DNA from: Novosphingobium sp.
GTDB taxonomy: Bacteria > Pseudomonadota > Alphaproteobacteria > Sphingomonadales > Sphingomonadaceae
NCBI GenBank assembly: GCA_030697365.1
Contig: JAUYQH010000059.1
Coordinates: 1 to 39,762 of the forward strand
DNA: 39,762 nt
Direction: 5' to 3'
The notes below the pieces were generated by a model, which did not search any database, was not told the origin of the DNA, and worked only from the letters and a program-made list of their open reading frames with translations. This document shows positions 24,163 to 32,543 of this stretch, in pieces. The position numbers and the translations under genes are program-made. Positions within the stretch are counted from its first letter, which is position 1. Each line of letters starts with the position of its first letter.

Positions 24163-25902
24163 CTACTCCGCCACCGCAGCGCCCTCGCTGCGAGGGTCGG
24201 CCGCGCCGAGCCAGCGATCGCCGACGCGCTCCACCGCGTTGGCTTTGAGCGGCAGCGCGCGGACCTGGATATCGGCGTGGCCGAGCGCGCGGAGCGCGGG
24301 TATCATCGGCTCGAGCGCGCTGCCTTGCTCGATCGCCAGCGTGCCGGTCGGCGCGAACAGCAGCGGCAGCGCGATCGCCTGTTGCGCGGGCAGGCCCCAG
24401 TCGATCATCCCGACGATCGCCTTGGCCACCTGGACGATGATCGTCGCCCCGCCCGCCGCCCCCAGTGCGGCCTTGAGCCGCCCGTCGGGGCCGAACACCA
24501 GCGTCGGCGCCATCGAACTGCGCGGGCGCTTGCCCGCCTCGACCCGGTTGGCGACAGGCTTGCCCTCGCGGGTGGGGACCAGGCTGAAATCGGTGAGCTC
24601 GTTATTGAGGTAATAGCCGCCGACCACCAGCCCCGAACCGAAGATCGATTCGATCGTCGAGGTGTACGTCACCGCATTACCCCAGCGATCGACCGCGACG
24701 AAGTGCGAGGTTCCGTGCTCGGCCGGGGTCAGCCCCGAGGTTTGCATGATCGGGCCGCCCGGCGGATTGCCCGGTTCGGCTTTGGCGAGCGTGCGGTCGT
24801 GCGAGATCAGCGCGCTGCGCCGCGCGAGATAGGCGGGGTCGATCAGCCCGGACACCGGTACCAACACGAAATCGGCGTCGGCCAGGAACTGCTCGCGATC
24901 GGCAAAGGCGAGCCGCTGCGATTCAGCGAAGAGGTGCCAGGCTACCGGGGAATTCTTGCCCAACGCCCCCAGTTCGAAGCGTTCGAGCTGTCCCAGGATC
25001 GCCAGCACGGTGGTCGCCCCCGACGACGGCGGACCCATTCCACAGATCCGGTGACGGCGGTATTCGCCGCACACAGGCTCCCGCGGCTTGGCCGTGTAGG
25101 GCGCCAGATCGCCCGCGGTCATCGGCGCGGGATTGCGCGGCGCGGCGCTGACCTCGGCGGCGATCGCCTGCGCGTTGGGGCCGACGTAGAAGCTGTCGGC
25201 CCCGCGCGCCGCAAGATCCTCCAGCGTCCTGGCCAGCGCGGGATTGCGGACGATGGTGCCGACCGCGAAAGGCTCGCCCGCAGCGTCGTAAAACAGCGCC
25301 TTGCCATCGGGATCGAGCGCCCCGGTAACGCGATACCGGTCGAGTACCTGGTGGAACCGCGGGGAGATCGCGAACCCTTCGCGGGCGAGCGCGATGGCCG
25401 GGCCGAACAGCGCCCGCCACCCCAGTTTGCCCGAAGCGCGATGCGCCTCGGCGGCGAGGCGAATGTTGCCCGGTACCCCTACGCTCAGGCCGCCGGGGAC
25501 CGCCTCGCGCCCCGCCAGCGGCTTGCCGTCCCTGAAGAACCATTCGGGACCGGCCGCCATCGGCGCGGTCTCGCGCCCGTCGATCGTGGTGACCCGGCCT
25601 CGCGCATCGGCGCGGAGCAGGAACCCGCCGCCGCCGATCCCCGAACTCTGCGGTTCGACAACGGTGAGAGCGAGCATGGTCGCGATCGCGGCATCGGTGG
25701 CACTGCCCCCCGCGCGGAGGATTTGCGCGCCCGCAGCGGCAGCGCGCGGATCGGCAGCGCTGACAATGCCCTGCGCGCCCGCATCGGCGCTGTCGAGTTG
25801 CCCGATCCGGGGCGGCTCAACGGTCGTGGCGGCGGGAACGGTGGCGCAGGCGGCAAGCGCAAACGCGGCGAACGGGATAGCAAAACGGTGCGACATTGCC
25901 AT
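24163..25902 (-). CDS. ggt: Gamma-glutamyltransferase, predicted lipoprotein
   Basis: 579 residues. The N-terminus is a signal sequence ending in a lipobox LAAC (Cys19), so it is probably anchored in the periplasm. The precursor cuts itself before Thr398 (HGTSHF), the catalytic nucleophile. IGGGGFLL (about 89-96) and MAPTLVF are further family blocks. It removes or transfers the gamma-glutamyl group of glutathione. It begins five bases after the stop of pyrD on the same strand, so the two share a transcript. Neighbouring genes suggest no specific role. Confidence 0.92.
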   Translation of the reverse strand: MAMSHRFAIPFAAFALAACATVPAATTVEPPRIGQLDSADAGAQGIVSAADPRAAAAGAQILRAGGSATDAAIATMLALTVVEPQSSGIGGGGFLLRADARGRVTTIDGRETAPMAAGPEWFFRDGKPLAGREAVPGGLSVGVPGNIRLAAEAHRASGKLGWRALFGPAIALAREGFAISPRFHQVLDRYRVTGALDPDGKALFYDAAGEPFAVGTIVRNPALARTLEDLAARGADSFYVGPNAQAIAAEVSAAPRNPAPMTAGDLAPYTAKPREPVCGEYRRHRICGMGPPSSGATTVLAILGQLERFELGALGKNSPVAWHLFAESQRLAFADREQFLADADFVLVPVSGLIDPAYLARRSALISHDRTLAKAEPGNPPGGPIMQTSGLTPAEHGTSHFVAVDRWGNAVTYTSTIESIFGSGLVVGGYYLNNELTDFSLVPTREGKPVANRVEAGKRPRSSMAPTLVFGPDGRLKAALGAAGGATIIVQVAKAIVGMIDWGLPAQQAIALPLLFAPTGTLAIEQGSALEPMIPALRALGHADIQVRALPLKANAVERVGDRWLGAADPRSEGAAVAE

Positions 25903-25907
25903 TGACG

Positions 25908-26936
25908 CTATGCGCTACCGACCGCCTCGGCAATCGTCGAATAGCCCTCGCGGCGCATCAGCCGCACCAGCCCGCGATTGATCCGCCGCGCGAGACCGGG
26001 TCCTTCGTAAACCATCGCCGAATAGAGTTGAACCAGGCTCGCCCCCGCGCGAATCCGCGCCCAGGCGTCCTCGGCAGTGGCGATTCCGCCGACCCCGACC
26101 AGCGCAATTGCTCCGCCGCTGGCGCTGCGAAAGTCGCGCAGGCGTTGCTGGGCGAGGTCGCGCAAGGGCTCGCCCGACAGCCCGCCAGCCTCCGTGGCGT
26201 GGCGCGAGCGCAGTGCAGGACGGGTGATCGTGGTGTTGGAAACGATCAGCGCGCCCAGCCGCCGGTCGATAGCGATCCGGCAGATCGCATCGATATCGGC
26301 GGGTTCGAGATCGGGGGCAAGTTTCAGGAACACCGGCGGCCCTTGCGCCCCGCGCGCCTCGAGCACGGCATCGAGCAACGCAGCCAGCGCGCCTTCATCC
26401 TGCAAGGCGCGCAATCCCGGCGTGTTGGGAGAACTGATGTTGACCGTCAGATAAGCGGCATGGGGCGCCATGATCCGCGCCAGATGGGCATAGTCGCCGA
26501 TCCGGTCGGGCGAATCCTTGTTGGCGCCGATGTTGACCCCAACCACACCTGATCGTCCGCGCCGCGCCGCAAGCCGCGCAATCATCGCCTCGGCCCCGGC
26601 GTTGTTGAAGCCCATACGATTGATAACAGCGCGGTCTTCGGCCAGCCGGAACAGCCTTGGGCGGGGGTTTCCGGTTTGCGCCAAGGGAGTCACCGTGCCG
26701 ACTTCGGCGAAGCCGAAGCCGAGCCTGAGCAGTGCGTCGGGCACTTCGGCGTTCTTGTCGTATCCCGGCGCGGCGCCGAGCGGGCCGGGAAACGCGATCC
26801 CGGCAAGCGTGGTGGCCAGGCGCGGGTCGATCCGCGCCGATGGCAGCGGCAAGGCCCTGAGCGCGGCAATGCTGAGCCCGTGCGCGGTTTCGGGGTCGAT
26901 CGTGAACAGCGCGGGGCGCAAAAGCGGAAACAGCAT
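25908..26936 (-). CDS. pyrD: Dihydroorotate dehydrogenase (quinone), class 2
   Basis: 342 residues. It oxidises dihydroorotate to orotate in pyrimidine synthesis and passes electrons to the quinone pool. The N-terminal amphipathic helices (LFPLLRPALFTIDPETAHGL) dock at the inner membrane. AAPGYDKNAEV, RMGFNNAGAE, NISSPNTPGLR (catalytic Ser), KLAPDL and VGVGGIATAEDA are the class 2 blocks. Two start codons adjoin: GTG at 26939 and ATG at 26936; I take the ATG. It is the first gene of pyrD-ggt. Its promoter should lie in the 240-base AT-richer gap towards DUF4126. Confidence 0.93.
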   Translation of the reverse strand: MLFPLLRPALFTIDPETAHGLSIAALRALPLPSARIDPRLATTLAGIAFPGPLGAAPGYDKNAEVPDALLRLGFGFAEVGTVTPLAQTGNPRPRLFRLAEDRAVINRMGFNNAGAEAMIARLAARRGRSGVVGVNIGANKDSPDRIGDYAHLARIMAPHAAYLTVNISSPNTPGLRALQDEGALAALLDAVLEARGAQGPPVFLKLAPDLEPADIDAICRIAIDRRLGALIVSNTTITRPALRSRHATEAGGLSGEPLRDLAQQRLRDFRSASGGAIALVGVGGIATAEDAWARIRAGASLVQLYSAMVYEGPGLARRINRGLVRLMRREGYSTIAEAVGSA

Positions 26937-27139
26937 CACCTGCGCCTATGTCATCAGTGGCAGCGGGGTTCAACGCCAGCGCCCGAGGGTTCGTTAGTCA
27001 ACTCCGCGTGATCAAATAAAATTTCTCGTGAAACGGTCGATTTGTCGAATCCATACAATTTGCGGACGGTGGATCAGCCTAATCGACCCCTGCGACCCGA
27101 AGGGCTCGGTGCAGAAATGCGACGAGTTCTCCACTTAAA

Positions 27140-27175
27140 AAGGGCAGTCCAGCCATTCGTGGCCGGGCTGCCCTT
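27140..27175 (-). terminator. Terminator downstream of the DUF4126 gene
   Basis: A 15-base-pair imperfect stem (27140-27154 with 27161-27175, two G-T pairs) closes a six-base loop. On the reverse strand it runs into TTTTTAAG; on the forward strand it is followed by CTTTT, so it may work both ways. It ends transcription from the thiolase side before pyrD. Confidence 0.85.
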
Positions 27176-27178
27176 CTT

Positions 27179-27796
27179 TTATCCGCCATCTGGCCCGGTT
27201 GCCGTGCGTCGCCCGAACAGGCGTTGGAGCACGCGGCGGGCAAGCAGCAGCAGCCACACCGCAAGCGCCAGCAACACCACAGCGATCCCCGCGGCAACCT
27301 CTGGATAGGCGTAGGCCAGCGCCAGCAGCCCGGCACTGGCGATGTCCTCGGCGGTGGAGACCACGATGTTGCTGAAGGGTTCGGGACTGGCGTTGACCAC
27401 CGCCCGCGCTCCCGCCTTGCCGCCGTGCGCAAGCAGCGCTCCACTCCCGCCAAGCAGGAAAGCGATCGCTTGGGTGGCCGGGTCCTGTGGATTGACGATC
27501 GCCAACGCGAGGAGCGCGCCACCCAAGGGACGGATCGCGGTGTGGATCGTGTCCCATACCGAATCGAGCCAGGCGACCTTGTCGGCGAAGAATTCCGCCA
27601 GCGCGCCGAAGCCGGCGACCCCCAAGACCCACGGGTTGGCCAGCACCTGAAGACTTTCAAGGTGGCTGGGCAGCGGCACATAGCCGCTGCGCATCGCGAT
27701 CCCGGTGGCCAGCACGCACAAGTACAGCCGCCATCCGGCCAGCAGGCTGACGCTGGCGGCGATCCCCAGGATCTCTACGATACCGAGGTGTTCCAG
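27179..27796 (-). CDS. DUF4126 membrane protein with probable CTG start
   Basis: About 205 residues with four or five hydrophobic segments: ILGIAASVSLLAGWRLYLCVLA (about 9-30), NPWVLGVAGFGALAEFFADKV, a Gly-rich pair GGALLALA and AFLLGGSGALLAHGGKAGARAVVNASPEP, and a C-terminal helix rich in Leu. These blocks fit DUF4126, an inner-membrane family of unknown function. No ATG, GTG or TTG lies near the conserved N-terminus; a CTG at 27796, two bases after the thiolase stop, with GAGG ten bases upstream, is the best start. It is followed by an intrinsic terminator, so it is the last gene after the thiolase. Confidence 0.75.
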   Translation of the reverse strand: MEHLGIVEILGIAASVSLLAGWRLYLCVLATGIAMRSGYVPLPSHLESLQVLANPWVLGVAGFGALAEFFADKVAWLDSVWDTIHTAIRPLGGALLALAIVNPQDPATQAIAFLLGGSGALLAHGGKAGARAVVNASPEPFSNIVVSTAEDIASAGLLALAYAYPEVAAGIAVVLLALAVWLLLLARRVLQRLFGRRTATGPDGG

Positions 27797-27798
27797 CG

Positions 27799-28977
27799 CT
27801 AGAGAACCTCGAACAGCCCCGCGGCGCCCATCCCGCCGCCGACGCACATCGTCACGACGACGTATTTCGCGCCGCGGCGCTTGCCTTCGATCAGTGCGTG
27901 GATCGTACAGCGCGCGCCGGTCATGCCGTAAGGATGCCCGATGCTGATCGAGCCGCCGTTGACGTTGAGCAGCTCGTCGGGGATGCCGAGCACGTCGCGA
28001 CAGTACAGCACCTGCACCGCGAACGCCTCGTTGAGCTCCCACAGGCCGATGTCGGACACCTTGAGCCCGAACCGGCCGAGCAGCTTGGGCACCGCGACGA
28101 CCGGGCCGATGCCCATCTCGTCGGGCTCGGTCCCGCCCACCGCCATGCCGACGTAACGCCCCAAGGGAGTGAGGCCCTTCTTCGCGGCGATCGCGGCTTC
28201 CATCACCACCACTGCGGCCGAACCGTCGCTGAGCTGGCTGGCGTTGCCCGCGGTGATCGTCCCGTCGGGGAGCACGGTCTTGAGCGACTGGAGCCCTTCG
28301 AGCGTGGTGTCGGCTCGGTTGCCCTCGTCCTTGGCGATGGTGACTTCCTTCGAGGAGGTCTCGCCGGTGGCCTTGTCGGTAACGCTCATCGTCACCGTGG
28401 CGGGCACGATCTCGTCGTCGAACTTGCCCGCGGCCTGAGCGGCGGCGGTGCGCTGCTGCGAGGACAGCGCGTAGGCGTCCATCGCGTCGCGCCCGATGCC
28501 ATAGCGGCTGGCGACGATCTCGGCGGTCTGGAGCATCGGCATGTAGATCGCGCCATGCATCGCCATCAGCTCGCGGTCGGGCGCGACGCGCATGTCCTTG
28601 GTCTGGACCATGGAAATCGATTCCTGCCCGCCCGCGGCGACCACATCCATCCGGTCGACGATGATCTGCTTCGATGCGGTGGCAATGCTCATCAGCCCCG
28701 ACGAGCACTGGCGGTCCATCGTCATCCCCGAGACCGACACCGGCAGACCGGCGCGCAACGCGACCTGGCGTGCGAGGTTGCCCGCCTGGGTGCCCTGCTG
28801 GAGCGCCGAGCCCCACAGAACATCGTCGATCTCGGCCCCGTCGATCCCCGCGCGCTCGACCGCGGCCTTGAGGCTGAATGAGCCGAGCGTGGCACCCGAG
28901 GTGGCGTTGAAGGCGCCGCGATAGGCCTTGCCGATGGCGGTGCGGGCGGCGGATACGATGATGGCATCACGGGACAT
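27799..28977 (-). CDS. Acetyl-CoA acyltransferase (thiolase)
   Basis: 392 residues, thiolase fold. The nucleophile is Cys91 (DRQCSSG), the acid-base pair His348 ([11 protein letters not shown]) and Cys378 (CVGGGMG). The family either cleaves 3-ketoacyl-CoA in beta-oxidation or condenses two acetyl-CoA to acetoacetyl-CoA, the first step of PHA synthesis. Sequence alone does not decide the direction; the long insertion ([17 protein letters not shown], about 196-212) and the absence of phaB nearby favour a general thiolase. The ATG at 28977 is the natural start. DUF4126 follows after two bases. Confidence 0.9.
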   Translation of the reverse strand: MSRDAIIVSAARTAIGKAYRGAFNATSGATLGSFSLKAAVERAGIDGAEIDDVLWGSALQQGTQAGNLARQVALRAGLPVSVSGMTMDRQCSSGLMSIATASKQIIVDRMDVVAAGGQESISMVQTKDMRVAPDRELMAMHGAIYMPMLQTAEIVASRYGIGRDAMDAYALSSQQRTAAAQAAGKFDDEIVPATVTMSVTDKATGETSSKEVTIAKDEGNRADTTLEGLQSLKTVLPDGTITAGNASQLSDGSAAVVVMEAAIAAKKGLTPLGRYVGMAVGGTEPDEMGIGPVVAVPKLLGRFGLKVSDIGLWELNEAFAVQVLYCRDVLGIPDELLNVNGGSISIGHPYGMTGARCTIHALIEGKRRGAKYVVVTMCVGGGMGAAGLFEVL

Positions 28978-29011
28978 TGAGGGTATCCTTGGGTCTGGTC
29001 TCGGGGGCTTG

Positions 29012-29032
29012 CTTCGACAGGCTCAGCACGAG
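29012..29032. repeat. Short dispersed-repeat motif
   Basis: CTTCGACAGGCTCAGCACGAG is typical of small extragenic repeats found many times in sphingomonad genomes. It occurs once in this window, between thiolase and the MaoC gene. The claim rests on recall of genomes in this order, not on a search. Confidence 0.4.
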
Positions 29033-29091
29033 AGTGGTTCGTTCCAATACAATATCCGCCCATCGTGGGCTGGCCGAAGGATCGGCCCGGC

Positions 29092-29541
29092 TCAAACGAA
29101 AAACTGGGTGATCCACTCGGCGATCAGCGCGGGCTTGGCCTCGCCTTCGATCTCGATGGTGATCTCGTTGGTCTGCTGCCACTGGCCGGGGCGCTTTTCG
29201 ACCAATTCGAGCAGCTTGGAGTGGCTGCGCACCCGCTTGCCCGCGCGCACCGGCGAGATGAAGCGGGTTTTGTTTCCGCCGTAGTTGACGCCCATCTTCA
29301 CGCCGTCGATCCGCGCGCCCTTGGTCAGCGCGCCCAACGCCGGGATCAGCGACAGCGTCAGAAATCCGTGGGCGATCGTCCCGCCGAACGGAGTGTGCTT
29401 GGCTTTTTCCAGGTCGATGTGGATGAACTGGTGATCGTCGGTCGCATCGGCGAACTTGTTGATCCGCTCCTGGCTGACTTCGAGCCATTCCGACACACCG
29501 ATGACCTCGCCGGTCTTTGCTGCAAGCTCCTGTGGGGTCAT
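29092..29541 (-). CDS. MaoC-like (R)-specific enoyl-CoA hydratase
   Basis: 149 residues, hot-dog fold. The catalytic block FADATDDHQFIHIDLEKAK (about 30-48; Asp and His of the R-hydratase motif) is followed by FGGTIAHGFLTLSLIP, and the C-terminal strand ends in AEWITQFFV. Such enzymes (NodN/PhaJ group) hydrate trans-2-enoyl-CoA to (R)-3-hydroxyacyl-CoA and can feed PHA synthase from beta-oxidation. The ATG at 29541 has GAGGA seven bases upstream; an in-frame ATG 11 codons earlier lacks one. It is on the same strand as the thiolase, with a 114-base gap holding a repeat motif. Confidence 0.85.
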   Translation of the reverse strand: MTPQELAAKTGEVIGVSEWLEVSQERINKFADATDDHQFIHIDLEKAKHTPFGGTIAHGFLTLSLIPALGALTKGARIDGVKMGVNYGGNKTRFISPVRAGKRVRSHSKLLELVEKRPGQWQQTNEITIEIEGEAKPALIAEWITQFFV

Positions 29542-29597
29542 GTGGGCGTCCTCTTTCGCTGCCGGTAACGGCAAGCGTCATGAACGCATCGACACCC

Positions 29598-30992
29598 TCA
29601 TGCAACGCCCTCGACGCCCGCAGGCCGTGCCGTAGCGTCAGCCCGGGCGCGTCGCCGCGCGAGGGGCGCGGAGACTGGCGCGGGCCGCGAATCGTGGCGC
29701 CGCACCCAGCTCCACAGCCCGCATTGCAGCGCCACGATCATGTAGCAAAACGGCTGGAAGGCGATCCCGACGAACGCCGAACCGACCAGATAGACGATCT
29801 GCGAGCGTTGGAGCGCAAGCGCCAGCGGCGCGATCCACGCCGCGTCGGGGTCCGGGTCGCGGCGATGCCGGCGATATATCCGCTCCATCTGCCACACCCC
29901 CAGGATGTGGAGCAGCAGCCACAGTGCGAGCCCGGGATAACCCTGCTCGCCCAGCATCTCGAAATAGGAGGAATGATAGGCGCGCGCCTTTTCCTCGATC
30001 GTGGTGGTCTCGATCGCGGTGGTGTTGCCGCTCGCCGCGGTATCGACCAGGTCAACCGACAGCTTGTTCTGGCGATAGGCGTCGAACCCGCCGCCGAGCG
30101 GGCGGTCCTTGGCGAACTCGATGGTCCACTGCCACACTGCGAGGCGGGTCGAAGCCGACTGGTCGGCCTTGTGATCGCCGATCGTCTCCATCCGCTGGGT
30201 GAAGCTGGCAGGCAGAAACGGCACCGCCAGCAGCCCGGCCGCGCCGATCAGCCCCATGTAGAGGAAGCGCCGTTTGATGTCGCGCAGGCTCAGCCCGATC
30301 AGGATGGCCAGGCACACGAGACCCGTCCGCGCCTCGGTCCCCACCGGCATCAGCGCGCAGGCGAAGCATAGCCCCCAGGCGAACAGCGTGACCCGCCGGT
30401 CTGGGGCGAAGATCGTGCCGTGCCTGGCGAGCCACAGCGCCAGCGGGATTATCGCGATCCCCACGGTCGACAGGATCGAGCCTTCGTAAAGTCCGACGTT
30501 GTCGTTCACCAGCAGGTGGAGCGAGCCGTATCCGCCGCCCGAGGCCAGTGTCTTGATCCCCGCGGGGATGATGATCGCCCCTGCAGTCAGCGTCATCACC
30601 AGCGCGCTCGCTTCGATCCGCAGGCGGGTGCGCAAGGTCAGCGGCAGAAACACCGCGAAGACCAGCGCCTTCCACACCCAGTCCCACTTGGCGAGCGCGT
30701 CCTCGGGAAAATCGGCGGTGAGCGTGGTCGCCCCGCAATAGAGCAGCAGTGCCGCGATCAGCATCTGGCGGAAGGTGAAGCGGCTGCCGTTCTTGGCATC
30801 CGCATAAGCCCAGCCGAGAAACGCCAGACCGAACGCGATCAACGAGATGGGGATCTTCTCGAGCAGAAACCACGAAATCTTCTGCGGCGCGAGCACGTCG
30901 ATATAAACGTAGGCCTGCACGAACACGAACGGCTTGCGCATCCCCGCGGCAAACAGCGCGAAGACGAATGCGGTCAGGAACAGGTCGATCAT
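29598..30992 (-). CDS. O-antigen-ligase-like protein, exosortase-A-associated type
   Basis: 464 residues with about ten membrane helices and a large periplasmic loop in the second half. The start MIDLFLTAFVFALFAAGMRKPFVF and the block FPEDALAKWDWVWKALVFAVFLPLTLRTRLRIEA match the probable O-glycosylation ligases linked to exosortase A/PEP-CTERM. RPLGGGFDAYRQN and the AYHSSYFEMLGEQGYPGL segment are the ligase loop with its Arg/His. It would transfer a lipid-linked sugar polymer to protein or sugar acceptors. The open frame extends upstream, but the ATG at 30992 has GGGA six bases before it and overlaps the stop of the small gene ahead (ATGA). A related glycosyltransferase is divergent 255 bases away. 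Confidence 0.85.
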   Translation of the reverse strand: MIDLFLTAFVFALFAAGMRKPFVFVQAYVYIDVLAPQKISWFLLEKIPISLIAFGLAFLGWAYADAKNGSRFTFRQMLIAALLLYCGATTLTADFPEDALAKWDWVWKALVFAVFLPLTLRTRLRIEASALVMTLTAGAIIIPAGIKTLASGGGYGSLHLLVNDNVGLYEGSILSTVGIAIIPLALWLARHGTIFAPDRRVTLFAWGLCFACALMPVGTEARTGLVCLAILIGLSLRDIKRRFLYMGLIGAAGLLAVPFLPASFTQRMETIGDHKADQSASTRLAVWQWTIEFAKDRPLGGGFDAYRQNKLSVDLVDTAASGNTTAIETTTIEEKARAYHSSYFEMLGEQGYPGLALWLLLHILGVWQMERIYRRHRRDPDPDAAWIAPLALALQRSQIVYLVGSAFVGIAFQPFCYMIVALQCGLWSWVRRHDSRPAPVSAPLARRRARADATARPAGVEGVA

Positions 30993-31138
30993 CGCCGGTC
31001 CCGGCGGGGCTTGCGCAGACGAATGGACGGAGTTTGGGGTTCGTCCGCATCGCGATCGAGATCGGGCCGCAGGAGCAGCTTCCACACCGCGATTGCCAGC
31101 AGCAAGTGAATGAGACCCAAGGCGAAATTGTCGATCAC
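30989..31138 (-). CDS. Small single-pass membrane protein (49 residues)
   Basis: A short gene opens with GTG at 31138 and ends at 30989, where its TGA overlaps the ligase ATG. Residues about 5-23 form one hydrophobic helix (FALGLIHLLLAIAVWKLLL). The rest is highly charged: DLDRDADEP, then Arg/Lys-rich PSIRLRKPRRDRR. GGAA lies about ten bases before the start. The overlap with the ligase, the clean helix-then-charged layout and the absence of any rival frame in this gap support a real gene. I recognise no family. It may be a membrane partner or regulator of the ligase, but this is inference. Confidence 0.6.
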   Translation of the reverse strand: MIDNFALGLIHLLLAIAVWKLLLRPDLDRDADEPQTPSIRLRKPRRDRR

Positions 31139-31247
31139 GCGCTTGTGCTTCCCCACTCGCCCGGCCGAAAGAATTCGTCCCGTTTCGGACGTTATTAGCC
31201 GCGACGGGTTGACGCGCCGTTAAGCCTTCGCTGCGAGATTGTAAGTC

Positions 31248-32492
31248 ATGCCGCGCATTCTTCATGTTCTCGACCACAGCCTGCCGCTGCACAGTGGCTA
31301 TACCTTCCGCACGCGCGCCATCATGAAGGCGCAGGAAGCGGATGGACACGAGGAGCGCGGGATCACCGGGCAACGCCAAAGTTCTGGCAGCGCGACGGAC
31401 GGTGGAGCCGAAGAGCACGCGGGCCTGCGATTCTATCGCACCCCCGGGATCGCGCGGGGCCGCGCCGGCTGGCGCGAATGGCGCGAGATCGAGGCGCTGG
31501 CCGCGGCGATCGGTCGGGCCTGCGACGAATGGCGGCCCGACGTGCTCCACGCCCACTCACCCGCGCTGTGCGGACTGGCCGCGGCCAAAGTCGCGAAAGC
31601 GCGCGGCATCCCGCTGGTCTACGAAATCCGCGCGTTCTGGGAAGACGCCGCCAGCGGCAACGGCACCGGCGGCGATGGCACCATCAAGTACTGGCTGACC
31701 CGCCGCCTCGAGAACCACGTGGTGGCGCAGGCCGACGCGGTGGTAACGATCTGCAAGGGCCTGCGCGACGACCTGGTCGCGCGGGGGTTCGACGCGGGGC
31801 TCGTGTCGATCGTGCCCAACGGGGTCGATCTCGAGCTGTTTGGCGAACCGCTTGCACGCGATCTCGCACTGGCGCGCGAACTGGGCTTCGACGCCTCGCA
31901 CGAAGGCGGGCCGGTGATCGGCTTCGTCGGCAGCTTTTATCCCTACGAAGGGATCGATGACCTGATCGCGGCGATGCCCGCGATCGTGGTTGCGCATCCC
32001 GCAGCCAAGCTGCTGCTGGTCGGCGGGGGTCCGTGCGAAGCCGCGTTGCGCGCCCAGGCCGAGGCCAGCAGCGCGGCGCATGCGATCCGCTTCGTCGGGC
32101 GCGTCCCGCACGAGGAAGTCGATCGCTACTATTCGCTGATCGACGTGGTCGCCTACCCGCGCAAGACGATGCGCTTGACCGAACTGGTCACCCCGCTCAA
32201 GCCGCTGGAGGCGATGGCGCAGGGCAAGATCGTCGCCGCCTCGGACGTCGGCGGGCATCGCGAGCTGATTGCCGACGGAATCACGGGCACGCTGTTCGTT
32301 CCCGACGATCCGGTCGATCTGGCGCGCGCGCTGGCGATGCTGCTCTACCGTCGTCGCGAGTGGGACCACCAGCGGATCGCCTCGCGCCGCGCGGTCGAGC
32401 GCGACCACGACTGGGCGCGCAATGTTCAGCGTTATCGGGACGTTTACCAACGCGTGCTAGGCCGGATGGGCTCGGAAACCGCACCCGCCTGA
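31248..32492 (+). CDS. GT4 glycosyltransferase, exosortase-A-associated type
   Basis: 414 residues. The N-terminus MPRILHVLDHSLPLHSGYTFRTRAI is the hallmark of the glycosyltransferases found with exosortase A/PEP-CTERM loci. The GT4 donor domain has NGVDLELF, VIGFVGSFYPYEGIDDLI, LLLVGGG and EAMAQGKIVAASDVGGHRELI with the E-x7-E type pair. It adds a sugar from a nucleotide donor to a lipid-linked chain on the cytoplasmic side. The ATG at 31248 gives the conserved start; its ribosome site is weak. It is divergent from the small protein-ligase pair and is followed after 51 bases by an unknown membrane-anchored gene. Confidence 0.9.
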   Translation: MPRILHVLDHSLPLHSGYTFRTRAIMKAQEADGHEERGITGQRQSSGSATDGGAEEHAGLRFYRTPGIARGRAGWREWREIEALAAAIGRACDEWRPDVLHAHSPALCGLAAAKVAKARGIPLVYEIRAFWEDAASGNGTGGDGTIKYWLTRRLENHVVAQADAVVTICKGLRDDLVARGFDAGLVSIVPNGVDLELFGEPLARDLALARELGFDASHEGGPVIGFVGSFYPYEGIDDLIAAMPAIVVAHPAAKLLLVGGGPCEAALRAQAEASSAAHAIRFVGRVPHEEVDRYYSLIDVVAYPRKTMRLTELVTPLKPLEAMAQGKIVAASDVGGHRELIADGITGTLFVPDDPVDLARALAMLLYRRREWDHQRIASRRAVERDHDWARNVQRYRDVYQRVLGRMGSETAPA

Positions 32493-32543
32493 CGGGGCAG
32501 TCGCCGGGCAACGAGGCTCCCTGCCGCAAAGAGACCGCCACCG

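Noticed and set aside
23635..25905. Long open frame antisense to ggt and the acyl-CoA synthetase start
   Set aside because: It overlaps two well-supported genes and shows only low-complexity Arg/Ala/Gly sequence.
27042..27308. Small forward frame near the DUF4126 terminator
   Set aside because: It crosses the terminator hairpin and continues antisense into DUF4126.
27797..28816. In-frame upstream extension of the DUF4126 gene across the thiolase
   Set aside because: This part overlaps the thiolase in another frame, is Arg/Gly/Asp-rich and has no homologous domain; the DUF4126 part starts just after the thiolase stop.
30993..31556. N-terminal extension of the O-antigen-ligase-like frame
   Set aside because: It overlaps the small gene and the divergent glycosyltransferase, and homologues start at the Met at 30992, which has its own ribosome site.
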